64,000 nt of DNA from Thalassobius vesicularis (GTDB lineage: Bacteria > Pseudomonadota > Alphaproteobacteria > Rhodobacterales > Rhodobacteraceae): positions 1 through 64,000 of the forward strand of contig NZ_SSMD01000004.1 in NCBI RefSeq assembly GCF_004799325.1, in the 5' to 3' direction. The notes under the pieces are model-generated. The model did not search any database. It saw only the letters and a program-made list of their open reading frames with translations, and was not told the origin of the DNA. Each line of letters starts with the position of its first letter. Position 1 is the stretch's first letter. The position numbers were made by a program, and so were the translations under genes. Below, one piece after another: positions 36,248 through 43,817 of this stretch.

Positions 36248-37324
36248 ATGAAGCTCAAGACTGCACTTCTGGCATCGGCACTGACCGCCGTTGCCTTTGC
36301 CGCGCAGGCTCAGGAAGTCACCGTGATGTCGTGGGGCGGCGCCTACACGAAGTCGCAGGTGGAAGCCTACCACAAGCCGTTCACCGCAGAGACCGGCATC
36401 AAGGTCGTCTCGATCGACGCCGACAACCCCGGCACCCCGATCAAGGCACAGGTCGAAGCCGGCAACGTGTCGGTCGACGTGGCTGACGTGGAATACTCGG
36501 ACGCCGTTCGTCTGTGCGACGAAGGCCTGCTGGAAACCATCGATCTGTCGATGCTGCCGCCGGCACCAGATGGCACCCCCGCCTCCGAAGACTTCATCGA
36601 TGGCGCTCTGACCGATTGCGCTGTTGCGAACATCGTGTGGTCGACCGTCGTGTCGTACAACGCGAACGCGTTCTCGGGCGACAAGCCGACCACCATCGCG
36701 GATTTCTTCGACACCGCCAAGTTCCCCGGCAAGCGCGGCCTGCGTAAGTCGGCCAAGGCGACCCTGGAAATGGCTCTGATGGGCGATGGCGTCCCCGCTG
36801 GCGAAGTTTACGCCCTGCTGGAAACTGATGCAGGCGTCGACCGTGCCTTTGCTGCACTGGACAAGATCAAGTCGGACATCGTCTGGTGGGAAGCCGGCGC
36901 ACAGCCGCCGCAGCTGCTGGCCGACGGCGAAGTCGCCATGTCGACCGCGTATAACGGCCGTATCTTCAACGCTGCCGTTGCTGAAAACCAGCCGCTGGTC
37001 GTGATCTGGGACGGCCAGATGATGGACTTCGACCTGTTCGTTGTGCCCAAAGGCGCCCCGAACAAGGAAAACGCGATGAAGTTCATCGCCTTCGCAACCG
37101 ACACCCAGCGTCTGGCCGATCAGGCTTCGTGGATCTCGTACGGTCCTGCACGTAAGTCGTCGGGCGCAATGGTGGGCAAGTACTCGGACGGCAAGACCGA
37201 GATGGCACCCCACATGCCGACCGCAGCTGCGAACCTGAGCAACGCTCTGGTCAACAACTTCGAGTTCTGGGTCGACAAGGACGCCGAGCTGAACGAGCGC
37301 TTCAACGCCTGGCTGGCGAAGTAA
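36248..37324 (+). CDS. ABC transporter periplasmic substrate-binding protein, PotD/PotF-like (second system)
   Basis: About 358 residues. AGGGAG at 36234-36239 favours ATG 36248 (8-base spacing) over ATG 36242. The signal peptide MKLKTALLASALTAVAFAAQA is cut near residue 21. The mature start is EVTVMSWGGAYTKSQVEAYHKPF, a WGGAYT type seen in polyamine and opine binding proteins. Later blocks are DVADVEYSDAVRLCDEGLLE, WWEAGAQPPQLLADGEVAMSTAYNGR and DFDLFVVPKGAPNKENAM. It differs from PotF at 30121-31206, so its ligand probably differs. Confidence 0.85.
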   Translation: MKLKTALLASALTAVAFAAQAQEVTVMSWGGAYTKSQVEAYHKPFTAETGIKVVSIDADNPGTPIKAQVEAGNVSVDVADVEYSDAVRLCDEGLLETIDLSMLPPAPDGTPASEDFIDGALTDCAVANIVWSTVVSYNANAFSGDKPTTIADFFDTAKFPGKRGLRKSAKATLEMALMGDGVPAGEVYALLETDAGVDRAFAALDKIKSDIVWWEAGAQPPQLLADGEVAMSTAYNGRIFNAAVAENQPLVVIWDGQMMDFDLFVVPKGAPNKENAMKFIAFATDTQRLADQASWISYGPARKSSGAMVGKYSDGKTEMAPHMPTAAANLSNALVNNFEFWVDKDAELNERFNAWLAK

Positions 37325-37334
37325 TCGCACGGAG

Positions 37335-37355
37335 GCCCCCGGCCTGACCGGGGGC
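37335..37355 (+). promoter_or_regulatory. Strong GC hairpin between binding-protein and permease genes
   Basis: GCCCCCGG (37335-37342) and CCGGGGGC (37348-37355) form an 8-bp stem with loop CCTGA, 11 bases after the stop. A GGGCC/GGCCC inverted repeat follows near 37376-37395. There is no T-run, so it is more likely a message-stabilising or ribosome-stalling hairpin than a terminator. Confidence 0.6.
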
Positions 37356-37420
37356 ACCCATCACTGCAGGGCACGGGCCGACAAAGGCCCGGCCCACCAC
37401 GGGGAAAGGTGCAATCCAAG

Positions 37421-38713
37421 ATGACCGACGCAAGTGCGAACGGACAGCTTCTGACTACTGCCGACGGCAAACCGCTGAAGCGGGCGCTGGCAAAGGCGCA
37501 GGCCCATGCAAAACGCCGGGCTTTCTTTCTGGTGCTGCCGCTTCTGGCCTTCATCCTGATCACGTTCGTGATGCCGATCGGTCAAATGCTGCATAAATCC
37601 TTTTATAACGAAGGGTTTACCGTCAACGAGGATATCGGCTCGGGCGTTCGCACCCCGATCATGACGAATTTGAAAACGTGGTTCGATGCGAACCCGTTGG
37701 GCACCGAACCGGACGAGGCCGCCTATGCTGCGCTGGCCGCCGACTTGGTTGTCCTGAAGGATCTGCGCGCTGCTGGCCAGGCCGGCACCCGGATCAACTA
37801 TGAAAAATCCGGCTCGCGCTCGATGTTCACCAAGGCCGCGCGTGGGGCCGAAAAGCTGAAACCGCCCTTCAAAGAGGCGATCATCAAGCTGGACAAAGAC
37901 TGGGCCGACCCCGAGCTGTGGCGCGTGATGCGCGATGCGACCTCGGCCTATACCGCGAATTTCTATCTGGCCGCTATCGACCGCACCAAGGATGTGAACG
38001 GCAATATCGTGAACGTGGAGGAAGCGCGTCAGGTCTATGTGAAGCTGTTCTGGCGCACGCTGAAACTGTCGATCATGATCACGCTGATGACCTTTATCCT
38101 GGCGTATCCGATCGCGCATCTGCTGGCGACACTGCCGCTGCGCTACTCGAACCTGCTGATGATCCTGGTGTTGCTGCCGTTCTGGACCTCGTTGCTGGTG
38201 CGAACAACAAGCTGGATGATTTTGCTGCAATCCCAAGGGGTTGTGAACGATGCCCTGGTCGGCATGGGCCTGCTTGGCGACGAGAACCGCCTGCAGATGA
38301 TGTATAACCAGATGGGCACGATGGTTGCGATGACGCATATCCTGCTGCCTTTCATGGTTCTGCCGCTGTACTCGGTGATGCGTCCGATCAACCCGTCCTA
38401 TGTGCGCGCCGCGCGCAGTCTGGGTGCAACCAGCTGGACCGCGTTCCGCCGGATCTACTTTCCGCAGACGGCACCGGGGATCGGTGCGGGCGCGCTGTTG
38501 GTGTTCATTCTGGCGGTTGGCTACTACATCACCCCGGCGCTGGTCGGTGGCGCGGATGGTCAGCTGATCTCGAACCTGATCGCGTTCCACATGCAGAAAT
38601 CGCTGAACTGGTCCCTTGCGGCCGCGCTGGCGGCGATCCTGCTGGGTTGCGTCATGGTTCTGTACTGGCTGTACGATCGACTGATCGGCATCGATAACCT
38701 GAAACTGGGCTAA
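37421..38713 (+). CDS. ABC transporter permease, PotB-like, with long extracytoplasmic insertion
   Basis: 430 residues from ATG 37421; GTG 37409 is also possible. A first membrane segment (AFFLVLPLLAFILITFVMPIG, about 34-54) is separated from the rest by about 150 residues of soluble, charged sequence (for example GTRINYEKSGSRSMFTKAA and KLDKDWADPELWRVMRD). The remaining five membrane segments carry VLLPFWTSLLVRTTSWMILLQ and the EAA loop SYVRAARSLGATSWTAFRRIYFPQ. Usual PotB is about 280 residues, so the insertion is the notable feature. It probably faces the periplasm and may contact the binding protein. Confidence 0.87.
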   Translation: MTDASANGQLLTTADGKPLKRALAKAQAHAKRRAFFLVLPLLAFILITFVMPIGQMLHKSFYNEGFTVNEDIGSGVRTPIMTNLKTWFDANPLGTEPDEAAYAALAADLVVLKDLRAAGQAGTRINYEKSGSRSMFTKAARGAEKLKPPFKEAIIKLDKDWADPELWRVMRDATSAYTANFYLAAIDRTKDVNGNIVNVEEARQVYVKLFWRTLKLSIMITLMTFILAYPIAHLLATLPLRYSNLLMILVLLPFWTSLLVRTTSWMILLQSQGVVNDALVGMGLLGDENRLQMMYNQMGTMVAMTHILLPFMVLPLYSVMRPINPSYVRAARSLGATSWTAFRRIYFPQTAPGIGAGALLVFILAVGYYITPALVGGADGQLISNLIAFHMQKSLNWSLAAALAAILLGCVMVLYWLYDRLIGIDNLKLG

Positions 38714-38725
38714 GGAGAGACACGT

Positions 38726-39646
38726 ATGGCACTTCCGTCTTATGCCGATCCGCTGGAGAAAGCCTGGCACTACGCCTACCTGGTGATCTGCGGTCTGATC
38801 TTCCTGTTCCTGATCGCGCCGATCCTGGTGGTGATCCCGCTCAGCTTCAACGCGGAACCGTATTTTACCTTTACCGACAAGATGTTGGCCTTTGACGCCG
38901 AGGGATACTCGACGCGCTGGTACGACCTGCTGCTGACCTTTGGGATGCTGGCCCCCGACGCCCCGCGCGACACCAGTTGGTGGGCGGATGCCTGGGAAAA
39001 CGCCGCGTGGATCAATGCTGCAAAGAACTCGGTCATCATCGGTTTCTTCTCGACGATCCTGGCGACGGGTCTGGGCACCGTGGCCGCACTGGGCCTGTCC
39101 CGCCCCGAGATGCCGGCACGCCGGGTCATCATGGCGATCCTGATCTCGCCGATGATCGTGCCAATCATCATCGTCGCGACGGGTCTGTTCTTCTTCTACT
39201 CGGCGATCTCGATCCAGGATTGGGGCATCCCCTATCTGGGCGTCGTTCTGGCCCACGCCACGCTGGGGATTCCCTTTGTTATCATCACGGTAACGGCCAC
39301 GCTGGTGGGCTTTGACCACTCGCTGACCCGCGCCGCGGCCAGCATGGGCGCCGATCCGGTGACCACGTTCCGCCGCGTGCAGATGCCGCTGATCCTGCCG
39401 GGCGTGATCTCGGGCGCGCTGTTCGCCTTCGTCACCTCGTTCGACGAAGTGGTGGTGGTGCTGTTCGTCGGCGGCTTGGATGAACAAACGATCCCGCGCC
39501 AGATGTGGAACGGTATCCGCGAGCAAATCAGCCCGGCGATCCTGTCCGTGGCGACGATCCTGGTGCTGATCTCGATCGCGCTGTTGGCCACGGTCGAGCT
39601 GCTGCGCCGCCGCTCGGAACGTCTGCGTGGCATGAGCCCGTCCTGA
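38726..39646 (+). CDS. ABC transporter permease, PotC-like
   Basis: 306 residues with six membrane segments. ATG 38726 follows GGAGAGA. Conserved are LVVIPLSFNAEPYFTF near the N-terminus, WINAAKNSVIIGFFSTILATGLGTVAALGLS, and an EAA loop SLTRAAASMGADPVTTFRRVQMP. FDEVVVVLFVGGLDEQTIPRQMWNGIREQ is typical of PotC-type partners. It starts 12 bases after the previous stop and is the last gene, followed by a terminator. Confidence 0.91.
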   Translation: MALPSYADPLEKAWHYAYLVICGLIFLFLIAPILVVIPLSFNAEPYFTFTDKMLAFDAEGYSTRWYDLLLTFGMLAPDAPRDTSWWADAWENAAWINAAKNSVIIGFFSTILATGLGTVAALGLSRPEMPARRVIMAILISPMIVPIIIVATGLFFFYSAISIQDWGIPYLGVVLAHATLGIPFVIITVTATLVGFDHSLTRAAASMGADPVTTFRRVQMPLILPGVISGALFAFVTSFDEVVVVLFVGGLDEQTIPRQMWNGIREQISPAILSVATILVLISIALLATVELLRRRSERLRGMSPS

Positions 39647-39671
39647 TTTTCCAAGCGTTTTCAAAAAGATG

Positions 39672-39699
39672 AAGGCCGGGGTGGCAATCCCCGGCCTTT
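39672..39699 (+). terminator. Rho-independent terminator after the second Pot-like operon
   Basis: AAGGCCGGGG (39672-39681) pairs with CCCCGGCCTT (39689-39698) around TGGCAAT, followed by a short T-run that continues as TTTGTTG. Confidence 0.85.
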
Positions 39700-39733
39700 G
39701 TTGTATCAGGGCAGCGCGACACAGGAGACCGAC

Positions 39734-40327
39734 ATGAGCGACGATCACAAGCAGAAGATGCAGGCGATGCAAAAGGCCCACCGCGACAAGGTGGCTGAGG
39801 CCCAGGACCCCGATCGCGGGCTGGTGCTGATCCACACCGGAAACGGCAAAGGCAAGTCCTCGTCGGCCTTTGGCGTGATCGTTCGGGCGCTGGGTTGGAA
39901 GAAAACCGTGGGTGTCGTGCAGTTCATCAAGGGCAGCTGGATCACCGGAGAACGCCAATTTTTTCAACGGCTTGGCGGAATCGACTGGCACACGATGGGC
40001 GAGGGTTTCACCTGGGACACGCAGGACCGCGACCGTGATATCGCCGCTGCGACGGCGGCCTTTGCCAAAGCGTGCGAGATGATGGAAAGCGGCAATTACG
40101 ACCTGATCGTGCTGGACGAGATCAATATTGCCCTGCGGTATCAGTACCTTACGCCGGAACAAGTGCTGGAGGGGTTGCAGCGCCGCGCGGGCCGGACCAG
40201 CGTGATCCTGACGGGGCGCGACGCGCCGCAACTGCTGTGTGATTACGCCGATCTGGTCACCGAAATGACCGAGGTGAAGCATCCCTATCAGGCCGGAATC
40301 AAGGCGCAGCGCGGCGTCGATTTCTGA
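39734..40327 (+). CDS. cobO: Cob(I)yrinic acid a,c-diamide adenosyltransferase CobO
   Basis: 197 residues from ATG 39734 (CAGGAGA upstream). P-loop HTGNGKGKSSSAFGVIVRALG, then VVQFIKGSWITGERQFF, DWHTMGEGFTWDTQDRDRD and the Walker B-like LIVLDEINIALRYQYL. This is the CobA/CobO type of ATP:corrinoid adenosyltransferase, which adds the upper axial 5'-deoxyadenosyl ligand. A basic N-terminal helix KQKMQAMQKAHRDKV is typical. It is the only cobalamin gene in the window; vitamin-B12-using QueG occurs at 19889. Confidence 0.95.
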   Translation: MSDDHKQKMQAMQKAHRDKVAEAQDPDRGLVLIHTGNGKGKSSSAFGVIVRALGWKKTVGVVQFIKGSWITGERQFFQRLGGIDWHTMGEGFTWDTQDRDRDIAAATAAFAKACEMMESGNYDLIVLDEINIALRYQYLTPEQVLEGLQRRAGRTSVILTGRDAPQLLCDYADLVTEMTEVKHPYQAGIKAQRGVDF

Positions 40328-40332
40328 GTGGG

Positions 40333-40354
40333 AACGAGGCTGTCACGCCTCGTT
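40333..40354 (+). terminator. Hairpin after cobO, weak terminator
   Basis: AACGAGGC (40333-40340) and GCCTCGTT (40347-40354) form an 8-bp perfect stem around TGTCAC. The following bases (ATCTTG) lack a real T-run. Confidence 0.5.
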
Positions 40355-40480
40355 ATCTTGATTGCAACCACAGGGTATGCCCACATATTACAAGTTGTCG
40401 AGTAGGTCCCGGACGCCTAAATTGTGACTCGGGCTGAGTGCACCACAAGACATAGGGTCTCAGCGTTGTAGGATGCTCGG

Positions 40481-40594
40481 AAACAAAAACGTCGAGGGCA
40501 AAGCCCCCGACGTAATGTCGCCAATCCTTGGCTAAGTGCTATCCAGGCACAGTTCTGAGTTTGCTCAGAAACGTGTTGCAAGGTCAAGGATTGG
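40481..40594 (-). ncRNA. Candidate structured small RNA with rho-independent terminator
   Basis: On the minus strand, an outer 10-bp stem CCAATCCTTG/CAAGGATTGG (40585-40594 with 40521-40530) encloses two hairpins. One is GTTTCTGAG/CTCAGAAC with loop CAAA and one bulged T (40552-40572). The other is GTGC/GCAC (40536-40550). Right after comes a terminator stem of ten base pairs with one mismatch (40489-40513) with a 3-base loop and TTTTGTTT. All pairings were read by eye. I recognise no known RNA family. The 5' end is uncertain; the transcript could begin upstream of 40594. Confidence 0.55.
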
Positions 40595-40643
40595 TAAAAC
40601 CAAACGCGCACCGGGTGGTTGCGTGAACAAAGAGGTTATGACC

Positions 40644-40865
40644 ATGCAAAAATATGTCGTGGTATTGAAAGAAACTCAGCGTACGTCAGAAGCACAAACC
40701 CAAAAGTGTGTGCGTAGTTTTTCTGGATGGAAGCAACTGTCTGAGAGTACATGGCTTATTTGTACTTCTCATTCCCAAGAGTGGGTGCAGAACTGGTTCG
40801 AGCGCTCGCTAAACTCGCCAATGTCGATATTGGCAGTGAAAACCGAAATCCAACCTATCTGCTAA
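40644..40865 (+). CDS. Small hypothetical protein, possibly ferredoxin-like (SinR/Cas2-like) fold
   Basis: 73 residues from ATG 40644, 8 bases after AAAGAGG. It begins MQKYVVVLKET, then SFSGWKQLSESTWLICTSHS, WVQNWFERSL and SILAVKTEI. The order strand, helix, 'W-x-x-L-x-x-S-T-W-L-I' strand, helix, strand resembles small single-domain proteins with the Cas2/SinR-like ferredoxin fold, but this is a pattern impression only. Codons are visibly AT-richer than in neighbours, suggesting acquisition. No partner toxin, antitoxin or CRISPR gene lies beside it. It sits 50 bases from the candidate sRNA on the other strand. Confidence 0.55.
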   Translation: MQKYVVVLKETQRTSEAQTQKCVRSFSGWKQLSESTWLICTSHSQEWVQNWFERSLNSPMSILAVKTEIQPIC

Positions 40866-40935
40866 GTTTGTTGGTCTATGACCTACAAATGAAAACGCCG
40901 GCCATGGGGGCCGGCGCTGTCGGGATCAGGTGCGA

Positions 40936-41802
40936 TCAGCTGCGCACCAGTTTCTCGTACGCGTCCGAGATTTCGCGGGTCAGCGCGCCGACCTCGAACG
41001 TCCAGTCGCCGATCTGGCCCACGGGGGTGACCTCGGCGGCCGAGCCGGTCAGCCAGCACTGCTCGAAGCTGTCCAGCTCCTCGGGGAGGATGTGGCGCTC
41101 GTGGACGGTGATGCCCTTTTCCTTCAGCATGCCGATGACGGTCTGGCGGGTCAGGCCGTTCAGGATCGCGTCGGGCAGCGGGGTGTGGACCTCTCCGTCC
41201 TTGACGAAGAAGATGTTGGCGCCGGTCGCTTCGGCGACGTAGCCGCGGTAGTCAAAGAACATCGCGTCCGAGCAGCCCTTGGCCTCGGCGGCGTGCTTGG
41301 ACATGGTGCAGATCATGTAAAGACCGGCAGCCTTGGCCGAAGTCGGGATGGTCTCGGGCGAGGGGCGTTTCCACTTGGCCACGTCCAGCTTGGCGCCCTT
41401 CATCTTGGCGTCGCCGTAATAGCTGCCCCATTCCCAGGCGGTGACGGCCATGCGGACCTTGTTGCGGCGGGCGGACACGCCCATGTCTTCGCCGGCACCA
41501 CGCCATGCGACGACGCGCACATAGGCGTCGGTCAGGCCGTTGGCGTCCAGCACCGCGCGCTTGGCGGCCTCGATTTCATCGACGGTGTAGGGGATCGGCA
41601 TGTCCATCATTTCACCGGAACGCAGCAGACGCTCGGAGTGTTTGCGCGACAGGAAGATCTTGCCGTTGTAGCAACGCTCGCCCTCGAACACCGACGAGGC
41701 GTAGTGCAGCGCGTGGGTCAGGATATGGACCTTGGCGTCGCGCCAATCCACCATCTGCCCATCCATCCAGATCTTTCCGTCACGATCATCATATGTCGAC
41801 AT
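40936..41802 (-). CDS. ilvE: Branched-chain amino acid aminotransferase
   Basis: 288 residues from ATG 41802 with GGAGGAG upstream. Fold-type IV PLP enzyme: KIWMDGQMVDWRDAKVHILTHALHYASSVFEGER, RSGEMMDMPIPYTVDEI, the lysine region SAKAAGLYMICTMSKHAAEAKG and DYRGYVAEATGANIFFVKDGEVHTP, then LTGSAAEVTPVGQIG. It catalyses the final amination of leucine, isoleucine and valine. It is divergent from petP and ends beyond the 73-codon gene. Confidence 0.94.
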   Translation of the reverse strand: MSTYDDRDGKIWMDGQMVDWRDAKVHILTHALHYASSVFEGERCYNGKIFLSRKHSERLLRSGEMMDMPIPYTVDEIEAAKRAVLDANGLTDAYVRVVAWRGAGEDMGVSARRNKVRMAVTAWEWGSYYGDAKMKGAKLDVAKWKRPSPETIPTSAKAAGLYMICTMSKHAAEAKGCSDAMFFDYRGYVAEATGANIFFVKDGEVHTPLPDAILNGLTRQTVIGMLKEKGITVHERHILPEELDSFEQCWLTGSAAEVTPVGQIGDWTFEVGALTREISDAYEKLVRS

Positions 41803-41894
41803 AAACACTCCTCCAGCGCAGCGAGACTTTTCGAAAATTGCGCTTGTAACGTCCAGACGGGACATTTTATTGCGCCAAACCTTGGACTCGGTAT

Positions 41895-41907
41895 CAAGTT
41901 AGACTTG
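41895..41907. promoter_or_regulatory. Inverted repeat in the ilvE-petP divergent region, candidate MarR operator
   Basis: CAAGT-TAG-ACTTG is a perfect 5-bp inverted repeat. A nearby AAGACTGACTT stretch may be a second half-site. MarR-type regulators often bind such sites near their own promoter. Confidence 0.35.
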
Positions 41908-41980
41908 GAATGTCAATAAGACTGACTTAAGCTGACCCGGGCGCGAGGATTTGAACACGTATGCGATAAAAGGGGCAGTC

Positions 41981-42478
41981 ATGTCTGACGTCACGACCGG
42001 TGAAAACCTTCTTTTCCTGACCGACGAACAGCTACGGCAGGGGATCGAGGCGATGTATTTCGCCTACAGGGGGTTCACGGCCGACCCGGACCGCATTCTG
42101 GCGGGGCTGGCTTATGGGCGGGCGCATCACCGGGCGATCCACTTCATCAATCGCGCGCCGGGGACGACCGTCAACAACCTGCTGATCCTGTTGGGGGTGA
42201 CGAAACAGTCGCTGAACCGCGTGCTGCGCTCGTTGGTCGAGGACGGGCTGGTCGAAAGCCGCGTGGGCGTTGCCGACAAGCGCGAGCGGCACCTGTTCCT
42301 GACCGACGCCGGAGAGGCGCTGGAGCGCAAGCTGTCGGACGCACAACGCGCGCGGATGCGGGCGGCCTATCGCGCGGCGGGGCCGCAGGCGGTGGCGGGC
42401 TTCCGTCAGGTGCTGGAAGCGATGATGGACCCCGACATGCGGCGCAAGTATCATGCCCTCAGGGAGAGTGGTGCATGA
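41981..42478 (+). CDS. petP: MarR family transcriptional regulator, PetP-like
   Basis: 165 residues from ATG 41981. The winged helix-turn-helix is visible as PGTTVNNLLILLGVTKQSLNRVLRSLVEDGLVESRVGVADKR, with the wing DKRERHLFLTDAG. A pair 'MarR gene overlapping a response-regulator gene' is the petP-petR arrangement known from Rhodobacter, where PetR is needed for cytochrome bc1 expression. No fbc genes are in this window, so the target is not established here. The stop overlaps the petR start (ATGA). Confidence 0.82.
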   Translation: MSDVTTGENLLFLTDEQLRQGIEAMYFAYRGFTADPDRILAGLAYGRAHHRAIHFINRAPGTTVNNLLILLGVTKQSLNRVLRSLVEDGLVESRVGVADKRERHLFLTDAGEALERKLSDAQRARMRAAYRAAGPQAVAGFRQVLEAMMDPDMRRKYHALRESGA

Positions 42479-43176
42479 GTGATGTGGAGCCCCACCTGCT
42501 GATCGTTGATGACGATGAGCGTATTCGGGGATTGTTGCAGAAATACTTGATCCGGAACGGTTTTCTGGTCTCGGCTGCGCGCGACGCGGCGCATGCGCGG
42601 CGTCTGCTGTCGGGGCTGGAGTTCGACCTGATCGTGATGGACGTGATGATGCCGGGCGAGGACGGGATCAGCCTGACCCGCGCCTTGCGGCAGGACATCC
42701 GCACGCCGATCCTGCTGCTGACCGCGCGGGGCGAGACCGAGGATCGCATCAAGGGGCTGGAGGCCGGGGCGGACGACTACCTGGCCAAGCCGTTCGAGCC
42801 AAAAGAGCTGTTGCTGCGGATCAACGCGATTCTGCGGCGGATGCCCGAGGTCATGGTGGCCGACACCGCGCCCAAGGTGCTGACCTTGGGGCCGTTCCGC
42901 TATGACATCGACCGAGGAGAGCTGTGGCAGGGCGACGCCCCGGTGCGGCTGACGGCGACGGAAAGCCAGCTGATGCGAATCTTTGCCGCCCGCCCGAACG
43001 AGCCGATCACCCGCACCAAGCTGGTCGAGGAGCTGGGGCGCGACCGGGGGCAGGCTCAGGAACGGGCGGTGGACGTGCAGATCACCCGGCTGCGGCGCAA
43101 GATCGAGGGCGACCCCAAGCAGCCGCGCTATTTGCAGACGGTGCGCGGCGCGGGCTATATGCTGGCCCCCGACTGA
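42475..43176 (+). CDS. petR: OmpR-family response regulator, PetR-like
   Basis: 233 residues. The receiver domain has acidic pocket D12-D14 (LLIVDDDERIRG), phospho-acceptor D56 in LIVMDVMMPGEDG, LLLTARGETEDRI and the conserved lysine in DDYLAKPFEPKELLLRI. The DNA-binding domain has LTATESQLMRIFAARPNEPITRTKLVEEL and VDVQITRLRRKIEGDPKQPRYLQTVRGAGYML. No histidine kinase gene lies next to it. It overlaps petP by 4 bases, so both are made together. Confidence 0.9.
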   Translation: MSDVEPHLLIVDDDERIRGLLQKYLIRNGFLVSAARDAAHARRLLSGLEFDLIVMDVMMPGEDGISLTRALRQDIRTPILLLTARGETEDRIKGLEAGADDYLAKPFEPKELLLRINAILRRMPEVMVADTAPKVLTLGPFRYDIDRGELWQGDAPVRLTATESQLMRIFAARPNEPITRTKLVEELGRDRGQAQERAVDVQITRLRRKIEGDPKQPRYLQTVRGAGYMLAPD

Positions 43177-43267
43177 GCAGGTTTTTCCCTGCGGCTGCGG
43201 CAGACGTGCTAGATTGGCCCCACGGGGCCAGCACATGCACGCGCGCCCCGATCAGGGGGAGGAAGTC

Positions 43268-43762
43268 ATGGAATTCAAACGTTTCGTCGCGGCTCTGTCC
43301 GTGGCCTCGGCGCTGTGCGCGCCGGTGCAGGCGCAAGAGCTGGTGTTCTGGGGCGAGGGCGGCGGCTGGGATATTCTGGTCGACCCAAGCCTGGGCAATG
43401 GCTGCCTGATCCAGGCCGAGTTCACCAACGGCGTACTGGTGCGGATCGGGTTCGACCGGCTGGAGGGCATGGGCTATCTGACCGCGTTCCACGAAAACTG
43501 GGGCGATATCGTCGAGGGCGAGATGTACGACATCTCGTTCGATCTGGACGGACAGTCCTATGACGGCGTGGCCAAGGGGATGTATCTGGACGGCGTGCCG
43601 GGTGCGGACATCCTGTTCGACAACTCGGATTTCCTGTGGGACATCGCGGCGCGCCAGACCATGACGCTGTATAACGACAGCGGAGAGGTGATGGTGATCG
43701 ACCTGACCGGCACGATGGTGGCGCTGGAAGGGGCGATCGACTGCCAGAACGAGCAGGGCTGA
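43268..43762 (+). CDS. Secreted hypothetical protein
   Basis: 164 residues from ATG 43268 (GGAGGAAG upstream). The signal peptide MEFKRFVAALSVASALCAPVQA is cut near residue 22. The mature part contains FWGEGGGWDILVDPSLGNGCLIQAEF, GFDRLEGMGYLTAFHENWGDIVEGE and FLWDIAARQTMTLYNDSGEVMVIDLTG, ending AIDCQNEQG. A likely disulfide joins the two cysteines, one near the N-terminus and one near the end. It is acidic, with alternating strands, and has no domain I know. It lies 91 bases downstream of petR and may be regulated with it. Confidence 0.7.
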   Translation: MEFKRFVAALSVASALCAPVQAQELVFWGEGGGWDILVDPSLGNGCLIQAEFTNGVLVRIGFDRLEGMGYLTAFHENWGDIVEGEMYDISFDLDGQSYDGVAKGMYLDGVPGADILFDNSDFLWDIAARQTMTLYNDSGEVMVIDLTGTMVALEGAIDCQNEQG

Positions 43763-43783
43763 GCGGGCGACGGCCGTCGGATT

Positions 43784-43806
43784 GAGTATTTTTCATCAGA
43801 AAGAAG
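43784..43806 (+). repeat. GAGTATTT...CAGAAAGAAG intergenic motif, copy 1
   Basis: GAGTATTTTTCATCAGAAAGAAG. Related copies at 54089-54110 and 58460-58482 share GAGTATTT followed by CAGAAAGAAG. The AAGAAGGGAGGGG at its end supplies the ribosome-binding site of the next gene. Confidence 0.75.
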
Positions 43807-43817
43807 GGAGGGGCGGT

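Larger units (their letters stand above)
40328..40643. other. Gap between cobO and the 73-codon gene
   Basis: About 316 bases without a supported protein gene. It holds the cobO hairpin, an unexplained AT-richer stretch (40355-40480), and the candidate minus-strand structured RNA described separately at 40481-40594. Base composition is lower in GC than the flanking genes. Confidence 0.6.

Noticed and set aside
40519-40598. tRNA-like gene on the plus strand
   Set aside because: A cloverleaf-like outline is possible, but the acceptor stem has 10 pairs and no T-arm or anticodon loop fits a tRNA.
40417-40611. Minus-strand frame of 64 codons near the candidate sRNA
   Set aside because: No ribosome site, no family likeness, and it covers the RNA stems and terminator, which explain the sequence better.
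43784-43806. Simple leader peptide or sRNA in the gap before the HDAC gene
   Set aside because: The sequence is part of the dispersed motif and the ribosome site of the next gene; nothing else supports a gene.
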